The notes under the pieces: model-generated
The model's input: only the letters and a program-made list of their open reading frames with translations
What the model was told of the DNA's origin: nothing
Databases searched by the model: none
NCBI GenBank assembly: GCA_002786025.1
Contig: NHNW01000046.1
Span: 62,001 to 126,000 of the forward strand
Origin: Zasmidium citrigriseum
Taxonomy: Eukaryota; Ascomycota; Dothideomycetes; Mycosphaerellales; Mycosphaerellaceae
Direction: 5' to 3'
Length of the DNA stretch: 64,000 bases
Program-made: the position numbers and the translations under genes
Part shown: positions 34,714 through 45,100 of the stretch, in pieces
Layout: every line of letters starts with the position of its first letter
How positions within the stretch are numbered: position 1 is the stretch's first letter

Positions 34714-35714
34714 TTTGTTGTTCTATCCTCAAACAGCCTTGCGGCCCTCGGCGGCTGAAATCGTCTACCAAGCGGATCGAGGGCAAGTTGGTGTGGCGGT
34801 CGGGCGTGGATTCAATGCCTCTCCGACGTAGCCAACTCTTTGCCTTTCCGCGTCGTAAGCTCTCGGGTGCCGCCTGGTGTGGAGGGCCTGACTCCCGTGT
34901 CGGATTTGGATTATGCAGGGCCGGCTGAGCTGTTAGCAAGGTCACTGGCGACGGCGTAGACGGGCGGAGAGGAGGGCGAGAGGCAGAGGGCGGCGGCAGG
35001 CTTGAGATTGGCGAGGCGGGCGGAGTAGTACGGTGTTGTCGGGTGGTGTTTCAAGCGCTGAGGCTGCTGGATCGAGAGGGACAAGCGCCGGCGACAGCTT
35101 GCTGCTTGCTTGCTTGCTGGCGACAACACAGATCTGACGCCGCACAGAGCCAATGCTGACAGGCAATCGAGACAATGGCAGATTGGCCGGGATCAATGGG
35201 GCTTTAATCAATTGTTTGGCGGGGGTTAGGTAGAGTGCGTGGAAGAAGGGATTGTTGAGCTGCAGGCCAGACAGGTGCTGCGGTTTGTGAGGCGGTGGAT
35301 GCCTGAGTCGCTTGCCTCAGCCACTTCAGACCGTTTGGCGGCGGCAGCAAGGCCGTGCCCGCATGAGTGACCGTGACATCTCGAACACCACAACCACCGA
35401 CACTACCACTACATGAGTGCATGCTGGACCCCGCGCATGCACCTCCGCTATACTCACAATAATTCACCACCGATCCGTCTGGTCTGGCCGCAATCCGCGC
35501 GCTGAGAAGCAATTGGGCCAGGTACGCAGTTGCAGCACCGCAGCACACATCACCTACACCTTGCTGGAGGGGCCCGCTCCTCTCTCCCGCGACAACAACA
35601 CCGCTTGGCCTGCACCTCACTCACTGTTGCTGTCACGAGCTGAGCGCTGACACGTGATCGCCGCAGCTGTCGTCTTCTTCACTCTGAGACCCGCCCGCGA
35701 GGCCCACCACAACC
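34714..35714. promoter_or_regulatory. Divergent promoter region between rho2 and nst1
   Basis: One kilobase between head-to-head starts. A CACGTG E-box (bHLH site) lies at 35651-35656, about 60 bp before the nst1 ATG, where it could be promoter or leader. The rho2-proximal half has repeated GGCGGGCGGAG-like purine runs and a TTGCTTGCTTGCTTGC stretch near 35,100. No other element recognised. Confidence 0.4.
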
Positions 35715-38700
35715 ATGTCGGCGAACTCCAAATTACCTCCGCCGCCCACCGCCAACGGCGTGATCACTGCTCCCCCCATGACTGGCGGCAACCGCAAGAA
35801 GCAGAAGCGGCGTGCAAAGGCCGCTGCGAAGCAGGCTGCCCACGTTCCCATGCCGTCCGCTGCGGAGCCCGCCGACGTCGGCTATGACGAAGACGCCCTC
35901 CGCTACGACGACGAGGACGAGGAGGAGTACTCCGACGAAGGCGAGCCCGATCAGTACGACGACCATCCGCAATATGCGCAGCAAAACGGTGCCCACTCGC
36001 CCCCGCACGCGACTGGCAAGAAGAACAAGAAGAAGAAAAAGCATGCGGTCGGACACAGTCATGGCGCATATGATCCGGAAATGCTGCCTCCCGTACCTGT
36101 GCACAACCACTCCTCGGTCGGTGCTGTGCGCCCTCCTGCTCGTTCAGGCCCAAGTAATCCTAATATCTGGAACACAAGCACGCAGCAGGAGCGTCAGAAC
36201 ATCAAGGAATTCTGGCTGGGTCTAAGCGAGGATGAGCGCAAGGGATTACTGAAGATCGAGAAGGAAGCGGTTCTCAAGAAGATGAAGCAGCAGCAGAAGC
36301 ATTCGTGCTCCTGCACCGTATGCGGGCGCAAGAGGACGGCGATAGAGGAGGAGCTTGAGGTGTTGTATGAGGGCTACTACGAGGAGCTCGAGCAGTACGC
36401 ACATCACGACCACCCGCCTCTGCCTTCTACGGACGGAATGATGCCCGATCCGCTGCAACATCGCCACAACCACCCGCTCAACGTGCCTCCTCCGCCTCTA
36501 CCGCATCATCATCACCATCACCACCACAAGACAAGCCACATGCGGGAGCATCTCGAAGAGGACGAGTTCAGCGACGAGGAGGAAGAGGAGTACAGTGAGG
36601 ATGAGGACTACGATTCCGAGGAAGACGATGAGCCGCATCCTGAGCCTGTACCGCCTCGAGCTCATGCAGGTGTGCCAGACTTCTTCAACTTTGGCTCACA
36701 TCTTACTGTCAAAGGTATCCTAACACCCTGGGTTGAGAAGCTGAGAGCCGGGCTAAAGGGTAATGCAGACAACCTCCTCACGGTAGCTGACGATCTGCTC
36801 AAGAACGACGGTCGCAAGTTCATCGAGATGATGGAGCAGCTTGCGGAACGTCGGATGCAGCGCGAGCAACGCTCTCAGTACGAGGCCGACACACATTCGG
36901 GATATCCGCCCGACGATCCTACGTACAACCATGAGGACCCTCTGGCCGCGGGTGACGAGTTCGATGACGACGAAGCCTCGTACGACAGTCAAGAAGAGTT
37001 CGAGGAAGACATGGAGGAGGAAGACGAGATGGTGGGTGATCTTCAGCTGGCAAGTCGCGACCATTATCAAACTGATCATTTACAGGGTGGGCTAACCGAG
37101 GAACAACGAATGCAGGAAGGGAGACGAATGTTTCAGATCTTTGCGGCCCGTATGTTTGAGCAGCGGGTATTGACTGCTTATCGAGAGAAAGTGGCCGCCG
37201 AACGCCAACGCAAACTTCTGGAGGAGATCGACGACGAGGACAAGCTCCAGGCCCAGCGAGAAGCGAAGAAGCAGCGGGATGCGCAGAAGAAGAAAGACAA
37301 GAAGAAGCAGCAGCAGCTTGCCAAGGCCGAGGAGAAGGCGAAGCGGGATGCTGAGAAGGCTGAGGAGGAGCGGAAGTTGAGAGAGGCGGAAGAGAAGAAG
37401 CTCGAGGAGCAGCGGAGGAAGAAGGAGGAGCAGCGTAGGAAGCGTGAAGAAGAGAAGAGGAAGCAGGAAGAGGAAAAGCAGAGGAAGGAAGCTGAGAAGC
37501 TGCGACGACAGCAGGAGGAGCAGCAGAGGCGAGAAGAGGCCGAGCGTAAGGCGCGTGAGCAAAAGGCCGCGGAGAAGGCGAGGAAAGAAGAGCAGCGGAA
37601 GCGGGAGCGTGAAGAGCGTGAGGCTCGTGAGAAGGAAGCACGAGAGCGAAAGGCGCAAGAGGAGCGAGAGAAGAAGGAGCGGGAAGCCAAGGCGAAGGCT
37701 GACAAGGAGGCCAAGGAGCGCGAGAAGACAGCTCAACAGGCTGCGCATCCGCCTCAGCAACCTCCTCAGATTCAGAAGCGTCCCTCACAGCCTGGTATGG
37801 TGGCCATTCCAGGAGTTTATCCCAAGCAGACACCATCTGGCATTTCCTCGCCACATCCTCAGATCGCCACGCCCGCGATACCGAAAGCGCCGACTCCCGC
37901 GAAGCAGAGACAACCCTCCCAGCAAGGCTCGCACGCATCTTCACCGAAGCAGGCACAATCACAGCTGTCAAATGCTCCGAGTAAATCATCTTCCCCTGGT
38001 AGCGCACAACAGGCTTCGACCCAGCCAAAGACGATCATGCAGAAGCCCAGCAACCAGCACCCTGGCCAGCAGAATCAGCACCCAATGCCGAGTGCATCGC
38101 CATTGCACCAACATCCGATCCAACCTCCGCCAGGAATGCCGCACCCACAGCACCATGGCGCAGGCTTTGGTATGCCACCAATGGGATACCCGGGTTTCCA
38201 GGGCCCTCAAGGTCCGATGATGCCGGGTATGGCGCAACGTGGAGGCCCGATGGGCATGTTCCCGCATCAAGGTCCTCCTCCAATGGGAATGCCAAATCGA
38301 ATGTCTTTCCCTGGCATGAACGGGATGCCTCCTCCAGGTATGATGCCTCCCCAAGGCAGAGGGTTCCCATTCGACGGACCTGGCTCAAATCAGCCTCCTC
38401 CAGGATTTGGCCAGCACCCAATGCCACAGCAGAACCAAACTTCTCCCATCGGCTCATCACCGACCGCATCTGGTGGTGACATGCAGCGACAGAGCGTCTC
38501 AGGACACTCTCGCCAGCAATCATCCGACAAGGAGCGGTTCGAGTCTGCAGCCAACCAACCGATTGCTCGTCCGGCGCCAATTCAGCGCCCGAGTAGCGTC
38601 AAGCCTCAAGGACCAGACAGAGCTGGGTCAACCGATCTCGAAGACTTATCCAAGCACTTGGGTAGTTCAGCTCTCCTCGACGACAGTGACGAACCCATCC

Positions 38701-39437
38701 CCACGAGCATGGCCGACAGACGACACTCCAATATTCCAGCTGGTGCGCGGAACATTACAATGCCAGGCGCAGGCATTGGACAGATGGGTGGATTCGGCGC
38801 ACCTGGCGGATTCGGTACTCCTGCAACCAGCTGGAACTCTCCCGCGATGCCGTTCGGTCAGGGTCCAGGTCTCGCTCAGCCAGGTTGGGGTAGTCTTCCA
38901 ACTCCAGGCATGAGCAGCTGGGCGAACAACAACGCTGCATTTGGGGCGAGTGGATTCGGCTCAATTGGTGGCTCCATCGGCGCCGCTCCAATGCGTCTCA
39001 GTCGGCCCTTGACCATTCGTCTCGCAGTGTGCCAGGCATGCAAGCAGCTCTCCCAAGCCAGCCGCGGCGAAGGCGACGGCTTCCACAATGTCGACGTCCT
39101 CCTGCACCAGATCGAAGCCAATCGGCCAATGCTCGACTCCCCGCCCACCCTGCGAGAGATCGAAGAGATCTGCGAGACGGAGGGCGACAGCCAAAACGGA
39201 GGCGGCGAGCTGCACGTGCGGAAGGAGGTCGGCAGCAGCGCATTCGCTGTGAAGTGGGAGGCAGACGCCGGCACTCCTGACCAAGGACGAGGCAACTCGG
39301 GCCTTGGCGAGATAGGATCTCCAATGCCGAGTCGGCCGTCACCTGCCACGGGCTTCGGCGCACCGGGCATGCCCGTGGGTCGGGCGCCTGGCATGCTGCC
39401 CAATCTCGGTGCCGTTGTGGGCTCGAATCCTAGCTAG
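35715..39437 (+). CDS. nst1: Stress-response protein Nst1
   Basis: The frame is open for 1,240 codons. An in-frame 54-bp intron (37032-37085, GTGGGT donor, CTGAT branch, TTACAG end) probably exists, giving 1,222 residues with EDEM joined to GGLTEEQRMQEGRRMFQIF. Domain order fits Nst1: a basic KKQKRRAKAAAKQA start, SNPNIWNTSTQQERQNIKEFW, a Cys cluster (CSCTVCGRKR), an eight-His run at 36504-36527, acidic runs, then roughly 170 residues of Glu/Lys/Arg/Ala that should form a very long charged helix. A Pro/Gly/Met-rich low-complexity region follows, and a conserved C-terminal block (RLAVCQACKQLSQASRGEG). Yeast Nst1 is linked to salt tolerance and interacts with splicing factor Msl1; in fission yeast a relative is a P-body scaffold. 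Cytoplasmic location is expected. Confidence 0.9.
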   Translation: MSANSKLPPPPTANGVITAPPMTGGNRKKQKRRAKAAAKQAAHVPMPSAAEPADVGYDEDALRYDDEDEEEYSDEGEPDQYDDHPQYAQQNGAHSPPHATGKKNKKKKKHAVGHSHGAYDPEMLPPVPVHNHSSVGAVRPPARSGPSNPNIWNTSTQQERQNIKEFWLGLSEDERKGLLKIEKEAVLKKMKQQQKHSCSCTVCGRKRTAIEEELEVLYEGYYEELEQYAHHDHPPLPSTDGMMPDPLQHRHNHPLNVPPPPLPHHHHHHHHKTSHMREHLEEDEFSDEEEEEYSEDEDYDSEEDDEPHPEPVPPRAHAGVPDFFNFGSHLTVKGILTPWVEKLRAGLKGNADNLLTVADDLLKNDGRKFIEMMEQLAERRMQREQRSQYEADTHSGYPPDDPTYNHEDPLAAGDEFDDDEASYDSQEEFEEDMEEEDEMVGDLQLASRDHYQTDHLQGGLTEEQRMQEGRRMFQIFAARMFEQRVLTAYREKVAAERQRKLLEEIDDEDKLQAQREAKKQRDAQKKKDKKKQQQLAKAEEKAKRDAEKAEEERKLREAEEKKLEEQRRKKEEQRRKREEEKRKQEEEKQRKEAEKLRRQQEEQQRREEAERKAREQKAAEKARKEEQRKREREEREAREKEARERKAQEEREKKEREAKAKADKEAKEREKTAQQAAHPPQQPPQIQKRPSQPGMVAIPGVYPKQTPSGISSPHPQIATPAIPKAPTPAKQRQPSQQGSHASSPKQAQSQLSNAPSKSSSPGSAQQASTQPKTIMQKPSNQHPGQQNQHPMPSASPLHQHPIQPPPGMPHPQHHGAGFGMPPMGYPGFQGPQGPMMPGMAQRGGPMGMFPHQGPPPMGMPNRMSFPGMNGMPPPGMMPPQGRGFPFDGPGSNQPPPGFGQHPMPQQNQTSPIGSSPTASGGDMQRQSVSGHSRQQSSDKERFESAANQPIARPAPIQRPSSVKPQGPDRAGSTDLEDLSKHLGSSALLDDSDEPIPTSMADRRHSNIPAGARNITMPGAGIGQMGGFGAPGGFGTPATSWNSPAMPFGQGPGLAQPGWGSLPTPGMSSWANNNAAFGASGFGSIGGSIGAAPMRLSRPLTIRLAVCQACKQLSQASRGEGDGFHNVDVLLHQIEANRPMLDSPPTLREIEEICETEGDSQNGGGELHVRKEVGSSAFAVKWEADAGTPDQGRGNSGLGEIGSPMPSRPSPATGFGAPGMPVGRAPGMLPNLGAVVGSNPS

Positions 39438-39948
39438 TGGAAGGAACGGAGTCGATGAATGCTGATGCTTTTGGGCTGGTAGGGAGGTTGCTGCTGGATT
39501 TGACTGCACCACCTCTTTTCGGGACTTTGATTCTCTTGGGCTCGCTTGGGCCGCCTGGAGCAGGCAGGCATGTCAATGCAAGCGTCTCACTGCTGCGGAT
39601 TCGTTTCACTGCTTTCTACTACTCCTAGCCATTAACTTATCATTGGCAGCTTGGCCATAGGAATTACAATGGAGGCGCGAGCTCGCTCGCATGTGTGGCG
39701 AGATGAGTCGGTCTTTCCAACAAACCACCAATTTGAACATGTTCCGCTGCGTGGAGAAAGTTAAGAGGATACCACGTGCTTAGTACAAAACCAATGAGTG
39801 AGGTAAGTGAATGTTTCCAATCACTGCGGGGTCGTAGGCAAGAGCTCCTTCTATACCTCACCTTTCCTTCTCTTCCCTTTCCACAAATCAACGCCTACCA
39901 CTCAGACCCACAAGATCAACGACTGAGAACACCGTCGATCCATTCACA
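39438..39948. other. Intergenic
   Basis: About 500 bp with the nst1 3' end and the leader of the microprotein gene. A CACGTG motif lies near 39,773, some 170 bp before the small ORF. Nothing else seen. Confidence 0.4.
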
Positions 39949-40170
39949 ATGGCGAGCAAACTCGCCACCTCGCCCTTCCTTACCGACATCACGAAACTCG
40001 CTTCTGTACTAGGAATCTTTGGTTTGGCAATGGACTACCGCTCGGAGATGAGAGCGCAGAAATGGCATGCAGCTGATGGGGAGGAGGCGGAACGGAGACA
40101 TCGGGAGGTTGTTGGGGTTTTGAGGGAGATTTTGGATGAGATTAAGCGTGCGAGAGGGGGTGGGGAATGA
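39949..40170 (+). CDS. Putative 73-residue microprotein
   Basis: I do not recognise this protein. It starts in a strong fungal context (TTCACAATGGCG) and has a mildly hydrophobic segment (ITKLASVLGIFGLAMDY) at residues 14-30 followed by a charged, helix-prone tail (EEAERRHREVVGVLREILDEIKRA). This layout resembles small mitochondrial inner-membrane or tail-anchored proteins. It is convergent with kynureninase, with 54 bp between stops. The amphipathic C-terminal helix makes it more credible than chance, but there is no family evidence. Confidence 0.5.
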   Translation: MASKLATSPFLTDITKLASVLGIFGLAMDYRSEMRAQKWHAADGEEAERRHREVVGVLREILDEIKRARGGGE

Positions 40171-40224
40171 GCTGCAAAGGAACGTGTTGTATTTCTATTG
40201 TATCCTGTATTCATTGCTTCGTTT

Positions 40225-41646
40225 TTATGATGTAGTCTTTTGCTTTTGGTGAAATGCATCCTCGCAGGCTTTCTTGAAGATTTTGGTGAAGTTCAAGACG
40301 TCTTGGAAGGAGTTGTAGAGTGGAGCTGGGGCGACGCGGACGACGTCTGGACGGCGTTCGTCGACGACTACGCTGTTCTCTTCGAGGGTTTCCATGATGT
40401 GGTCGAGCAACCCGGGCTCCAACATCACCGAAAGTTGAGCGCCCCTTTCTTCGGGATTGCGCGGTGTGATGACGTGGAATAAGGGTTTGCCGAGTGTCTG
40501 TTCTTGGTCTTTGAGCAGGAGGTCGAGGAGTCGTTCGAGGTAGCCCGTGATTTTGAGACTCTTGGCTCGGATCTCGGACATGGAAGTCTGTTTGTAGACA
40601 TCGAGACTCGCGCGTACGGCTGTGGAGTCAGCGACGGAAGTATTGGAGACTTGGAAACCTGCTGCGCCGGGGATGGGTTCGAAGTTGTTGGCCATGGCGA
40701 AGCGGCTGGACTTTTGGGAGCCCCACCAGCCGGATAGTCGAGGACGGTATTCGAAGGATGGGTGTTCGGGAGTTCCGATGTTCTTGACTTGGCCATGTCT
40801 CTCGTGGACGAAGCAGCCGCCTATGCTGCCAGGTCCGCTGTTGAGGTATTTGTACGTGCACCACGCGGCGAAATCGACGTTCCAGTCGTGCAGTTTGAGG
40901 GGCACGTTGCCGGCTGCGTGAGCGAGGTCCCAGCCGGCGATTATGCCTTTGCTCTGGGCGTGGGCGGTGATTTTGGCGATGTCGAAGAATTGACCCGTGT
41001 AGTATTGGATTCCAGGGAGGAGTACTAGGGCGAGTTCTGATGCGTGCTTGTCGATTATGGAGATAATATACTCTGTCGAAAGGATCAAGTCGGAGTCGGA
41101 AGGCGGCTCGAGGAGAATCATTGATTCGGAAGGCTCGAATCCGTGAAGCCGAATCTGAGACTCGACTGCGAAGTGGTCGCTGGGAAAGGCTCGCCCCTCG
41201 ATCAAAATCTTGTTCCGCTCTTTAGTCGGCTTGTAGAAGCTGCACATGAGGAAGTGCAGATTGGCCGTCAAGGTCTGCATGACCGCCACCTCTTCTGCAC
41301 TTGCTCCAACGATTTTGGCCATGTCTCCTCGTACCTCGTCGTCAACGTTGAGCCATGGCGGGAGATGTGTATCTGAGACTTTCTTGAAGTGGCCAAAAAC
41401 GCCTTTTTGAGCCCATGTGGTGAGGTACTCTTCGAAGTACTTTCTGGTCAGTGTCGGCTGTAATCCGAGAGAGTTGCCACAGAGATACGTTGATTGCTCG
41501 TTGTCTTTTTCGTCCTTGCCGCCGATGGTGGTCCTGGCGAGATCTGCCTTGGAGGGAATGACAAAGTATTCTCGAAACCTTCGAAGTGGGTCGTGCTCAT
41601 CTTGCGACTTTGCATAGGCGTCTGAAAAGATCTCTTCCTTCTCCAT
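40225..41646 (-). CDS. bna5: Kynureninase
   Basis: Single exon, 473 residues, the usual length. The sequence follows PLP fold-type I kynureninase throughout: STYLCGNSLGLQP near the N-terminus, FPSDHFAVESQ, the AGWDLAHAAGN block that binds cofactor, and WCTYKYLNSGPG with the Schiff-base Lys. RLSGWWG is the expected substrate-pocket motif. It hydrolyses kynurenine and 3-hydroxykynurenine to anthranilate or 3-hydroxyanthranilate plus alanine, on the de novo NAD pathway, in the cytosol. I chose the ATG at 41646 (MEKEEIFSD); the frame is open 40 codons upstream, where the sequence is unlike the family. Divergent from atg11. Confidence 0.95.
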   Translation of the reverse strand: MEKEEIFSDAYAKSQDEHDPLRRFREYFVIPSKADLARTTIGGKDEKDNEQSTYLCGNSLGLQPTLTRKYFEEYLTTWAQKGVFGHFKKVSDTHLPPWLNVDDEVRGDMAKIVGASAEEVAVMQTLTANLHFLMCSFYKPTKERNKILIEGRAFPSDHFAVESQIRLHGFEPSESMILLEPPSDSDLILSTEYIISIIDKHASELALVLLPGIQYYTGQFFDIAKITAHAQSKGIIAGWDLAHAAGNVPLKLHDWNVDFAAWCTYKYLNSGPGSIGGCFVHERHGQVKNIGTPEHPSFEYRPRLSGWWGSQKSSRFAMANNFEPIPGAAGFQVSNTSVADSTAVRASLDVYKQTSMSEIRAKSLKITGYLERLLDLLLKDQEQTLGKPLFHVITPRNPEERGAQLSVMLEPGLLDHIMETLEENSVVVDERRPDVVRVAPAPLYNSFQDVLNFTKIFKKACEDAFHQKQKTTS

Positions 41647-42139
41647 CTCGACGGCAGGTGGTGTGAAAATGAACAAGTGAGACAATGTTCGGAATGGCAG
41701 GTGAATGTGATGGTTCGCGGAATGGACTGAGATCGATTCCCGCGTGACTAACCTGTGCCGAGTCAACCTGAGGCTACAAACGGCGTAACAGCGCTCTTAT
41801 TGCATCACGGTCTGTGGCATGCCGATGGCGATGGCGATGGCGATGAGATGAGCTGGCAGAGCACGATGATTGTTTGCTGCTGCAACGCAACGACAGCACC
41901 TTCCTAGACCGATATTGGCGACGCCCCGTGTTTTAGCTTTCGCCTCCATGTGGGACGGCCCGGCGATCATGGACCGGGGTGTGGATGATATCGGTCACGA
42001 GCTCGATAGCAGCAGCAGCAGCACTCTCGCATCCTCCTATGCGCCTGTGCACTCCGCCCTCTATTCTTCCGCCGCCAGCACCGTTCCGCTCTCGTCGCGC
42101 CAGCAGCTGCTCGTCAACCACCCGTTGCTGGCGCCACGC
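41647..42139. promoter_or_regulatory. Divergent region between bna5 and atg11
   Basis: About 490 bp between conserved start codons. Three tandem GATGGC units lie at 41824-41841. From 41870 an open frame runs in register into atg11, so the right half may be coding N-terminal extension rather than leader. Confidence 0.45.
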
Positions 42140-45100
42140 ATGTCGATACCCGTCTACATCGGGCACACCGGCCGCCGCCTCGTCCTCGACCCCAGCACCA
42201 CCTCGTCCCTCGACGCGCTCAAGGCATGGATCCAGAACCAGGCCGCCATCCAGTCTCGCAACCAGATTTTGCTCACCGCTGCGGGCAAGCAGGTCCGCAC
42301 GCAAACCCTCTTGACCGAGAATGAAATATACGTCTTCGACTCGAGCTTGTTGATCGGGAAGAAGGCAACCAGTCCTTCGAGAGACGTCACCCAGAGCCCC
42401 GACAGCAGCGACTTCCATCCGGGATCAGCACCGGAGATCGTGACTTCTCAGAATGATTTAGAGTCATGGCAGAACTTGTTTAGATTGAGGAAGAGCTGGG
42501 CCGCGGGGCTGTTGAACGGTTGCAGCACCCGCGCGAAGCAGGCACAGCAGTACCAGGAAGAGCAGCAGATCATTGAGAGGAGTCTGTTGGTGGCGATTGC
42601 CAGCCTGCAGATCCATGTCAAATCCGCCGAGAAGCAGTATGCGAGCGCAGCAGATTGGACGAACGAGTTCCTGGAAGACCAGCAGGGCCATGTCGATAAT
42701 TGGGAACACAACTTGGACAGCCTACGAAGCATACCTGCAAGATCCGACTTCTCACGCTTCATCCAACCTATGACTCCAGCTTCGGGTTCAAGACGATACT
42801 CGCAGCAGAATATCAACACTCTTCAAGGCTTCGTAGATGTCGTCGCTATCAAACAGGCCGCCACTGCTGCAAAGTCGGTCATGAACTTAATTGTCGGCAG
42901 GCTGGACCAAGTACGAGAACTTCTTGATTCTACTACGGCAGACAGCAACGATCTTCGGAATGCCGTCGAACAGATCAACAGCCGTTCTATGAACGACAGC
43001 AACTCAGAGCCTGACCAGCTTGTCCAGGAAATCCAGATGGTTGCGGAGAAGATGGCGAACGACTTGGAGCACGTACGGGCCCAGCCAAGGACTCCTTCAA
43101 GTCTGCACGCTGTTTCAAAGATGGCCGCGCTGCATTCGAAAAGCTATATACCCAATCTGGTCGATTACTGCGGCGAGATGAATGAGTTTGTGCATCGGGC
43201 CAAGCAACAGAGGGATAGTGCTGCTGCGACCGCGATGGAGCACATGCGAACGCTGTCCGCCGTCGAAAACAAGCTTGCAAAGTTGTACGCGGACGTGAAA
43301 GGTATCGACTTACCGGAAGATCAGCACAAGACCTTTCAGACTCTGTCCGTCATCTCACGCCTTCCATCTGTGTACGGCCAATTGCTTGTGGAGTCTGTAC
43401 GACGCCGAGAATGGGTTGCCAAGATGAAGCGTGATTCCGCAACGCTGCAAGAGGAAGTCGCCACGTACCAGGAGGAAGAGGATAAGAGGCGGAAGAAGTG
43501 GATGAGAACCGTCGATGACATTGTCTCTCCCGAAGCGTTATCAAGCCGAGTCCTCGGAATCGAACTTGCACTGCAGAACGAGGGTGGCAGCTGGCCCATG
43601 ACTACCCGTGACGAGCTGAGCGAGTACCTCAATGCTCTTCTCAGTGTCTTTGGACAAGGTCCAGTGACAGAAGAGATCGATCAAGCCATCCAAGATCTTG
43701 ATAAGCCGACAAGGAAGCAGATCAAGCACGCGCGTGCGTTCAAGAACGGCAGCATGCATGAGGCGGCCTTTGGCGATACTTCTCTGCTCCTGCGTGGAGA
43801 CGAGCAGTACAAGACTCTTCGCGAGAGCAATGCGAGACTCGAGGAAGATTTGAGGGGACAGAAGAGCCGTGTCAGAAAACTTGAAGACTTGCTTCATCGT
43901 CAAACTCAGATCACTCGGGCAAGCACTGGCGATGTCTTCACGCCAACCAGCGAAGGCACGCTCCCTCATCGTATATCCACTCCACCAGTGGCTGCGTCCG
44001 AGGATACGTCACGCAACAACTCCTTGAGCAAGCAGCGACGGCCTTCGATGGCCCAAGCCCAAGGTCTCGAGGAGAAGCGACTGGCCAAGCGCATCGTTGA
44101 TCTCGAGGCAGAACTTCAGTCATACAAGGACGAGGTCGCATCTCGCAAGAATTCAGATGCCGAATTCCAGAAGCAAGTTGAAGAAGCCACCCTGACCAAG
44201 AAGGACCTGATGGAAAACATGGAGGCTCAGCAGCGCGAGTTCGCTGACATCCGGCGCAGCCTCGAGCACGACTTGGCGGAAGCAAAAGAGAAGATCGAGG
44301 AGTGCGAGAACGAAATCGAACGTATCGCCGGCTCGCGCGAAGGCATTGACGATGAGATGGCCCGGCTCAAAGAAGATGCTGCTGGTCATGCGGCCAGAGC
44401 TGCAACTGAGCACGATGCCCGCAGTGCTTTGGAGCGGAGGCTCGAAATTGCTGAAGCAGCGAAGGCACAAGCTGAACAAGAGATGCAGAGGATCCTTCGC
44501 GAGCACGAGCACCGACGCGAATCGGAAGCTGAGCATCTGCAGAGTCTCACGGCTGCTCACACGCACCTCTCGCCAGATGCAACATCGCCGAACGGGCTTG
44601 TTGGCCTAGCGGCAGCCCTCGAGGAGCTTGCTCAAAAGTCTGCCGCTCACGTCAAGGAACTCGAAGAAGCGGTCGCGTATGCAAAGACCGAGAACGCATC
44701 GCTGTGGGCCAGCAACGATCGTCAAAAGGCAGAATTGACAACTGCCGCCGAGAAGCAGACAGAGGCCGAGGAGCAAGTGCGCGAGGCACAAGAGAAGCTC
44801 AGTGCCGAAGAGGCCAAGGCATCTTCTTTGCAAGAGCAGCTGGCCAACGAACAAGAACAGCTCCTTATGCTGCGCAACAAATTCGCAGAGGGCGAGACAG
44901 GTTCTGAGGTCCTGCGTCAACGTGTCACTGATGAAGAAGCCAAGACGAAGAAGCTATCTTCGGAACTCGCAGAAGCCAAGTCACATATTAACAGTCTTGA
45001 CATTGAGCTCATGCGGCTCCAGAAGAAGCACAAGGCTTATCACACCAATGCAGAGGCGTCTTCAGAGCGTCTGCAGAAGCGAGCAGAGCGTGCAAAGGAA

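Noticed and set aside
37092..38028. Leu/Ser-rich minus-strand frames of 178-369 codons
   Set aside because: They are antisense of the Glu/Lys/Arg-rich helix of Nst1; such repeats always open the opposite strand.
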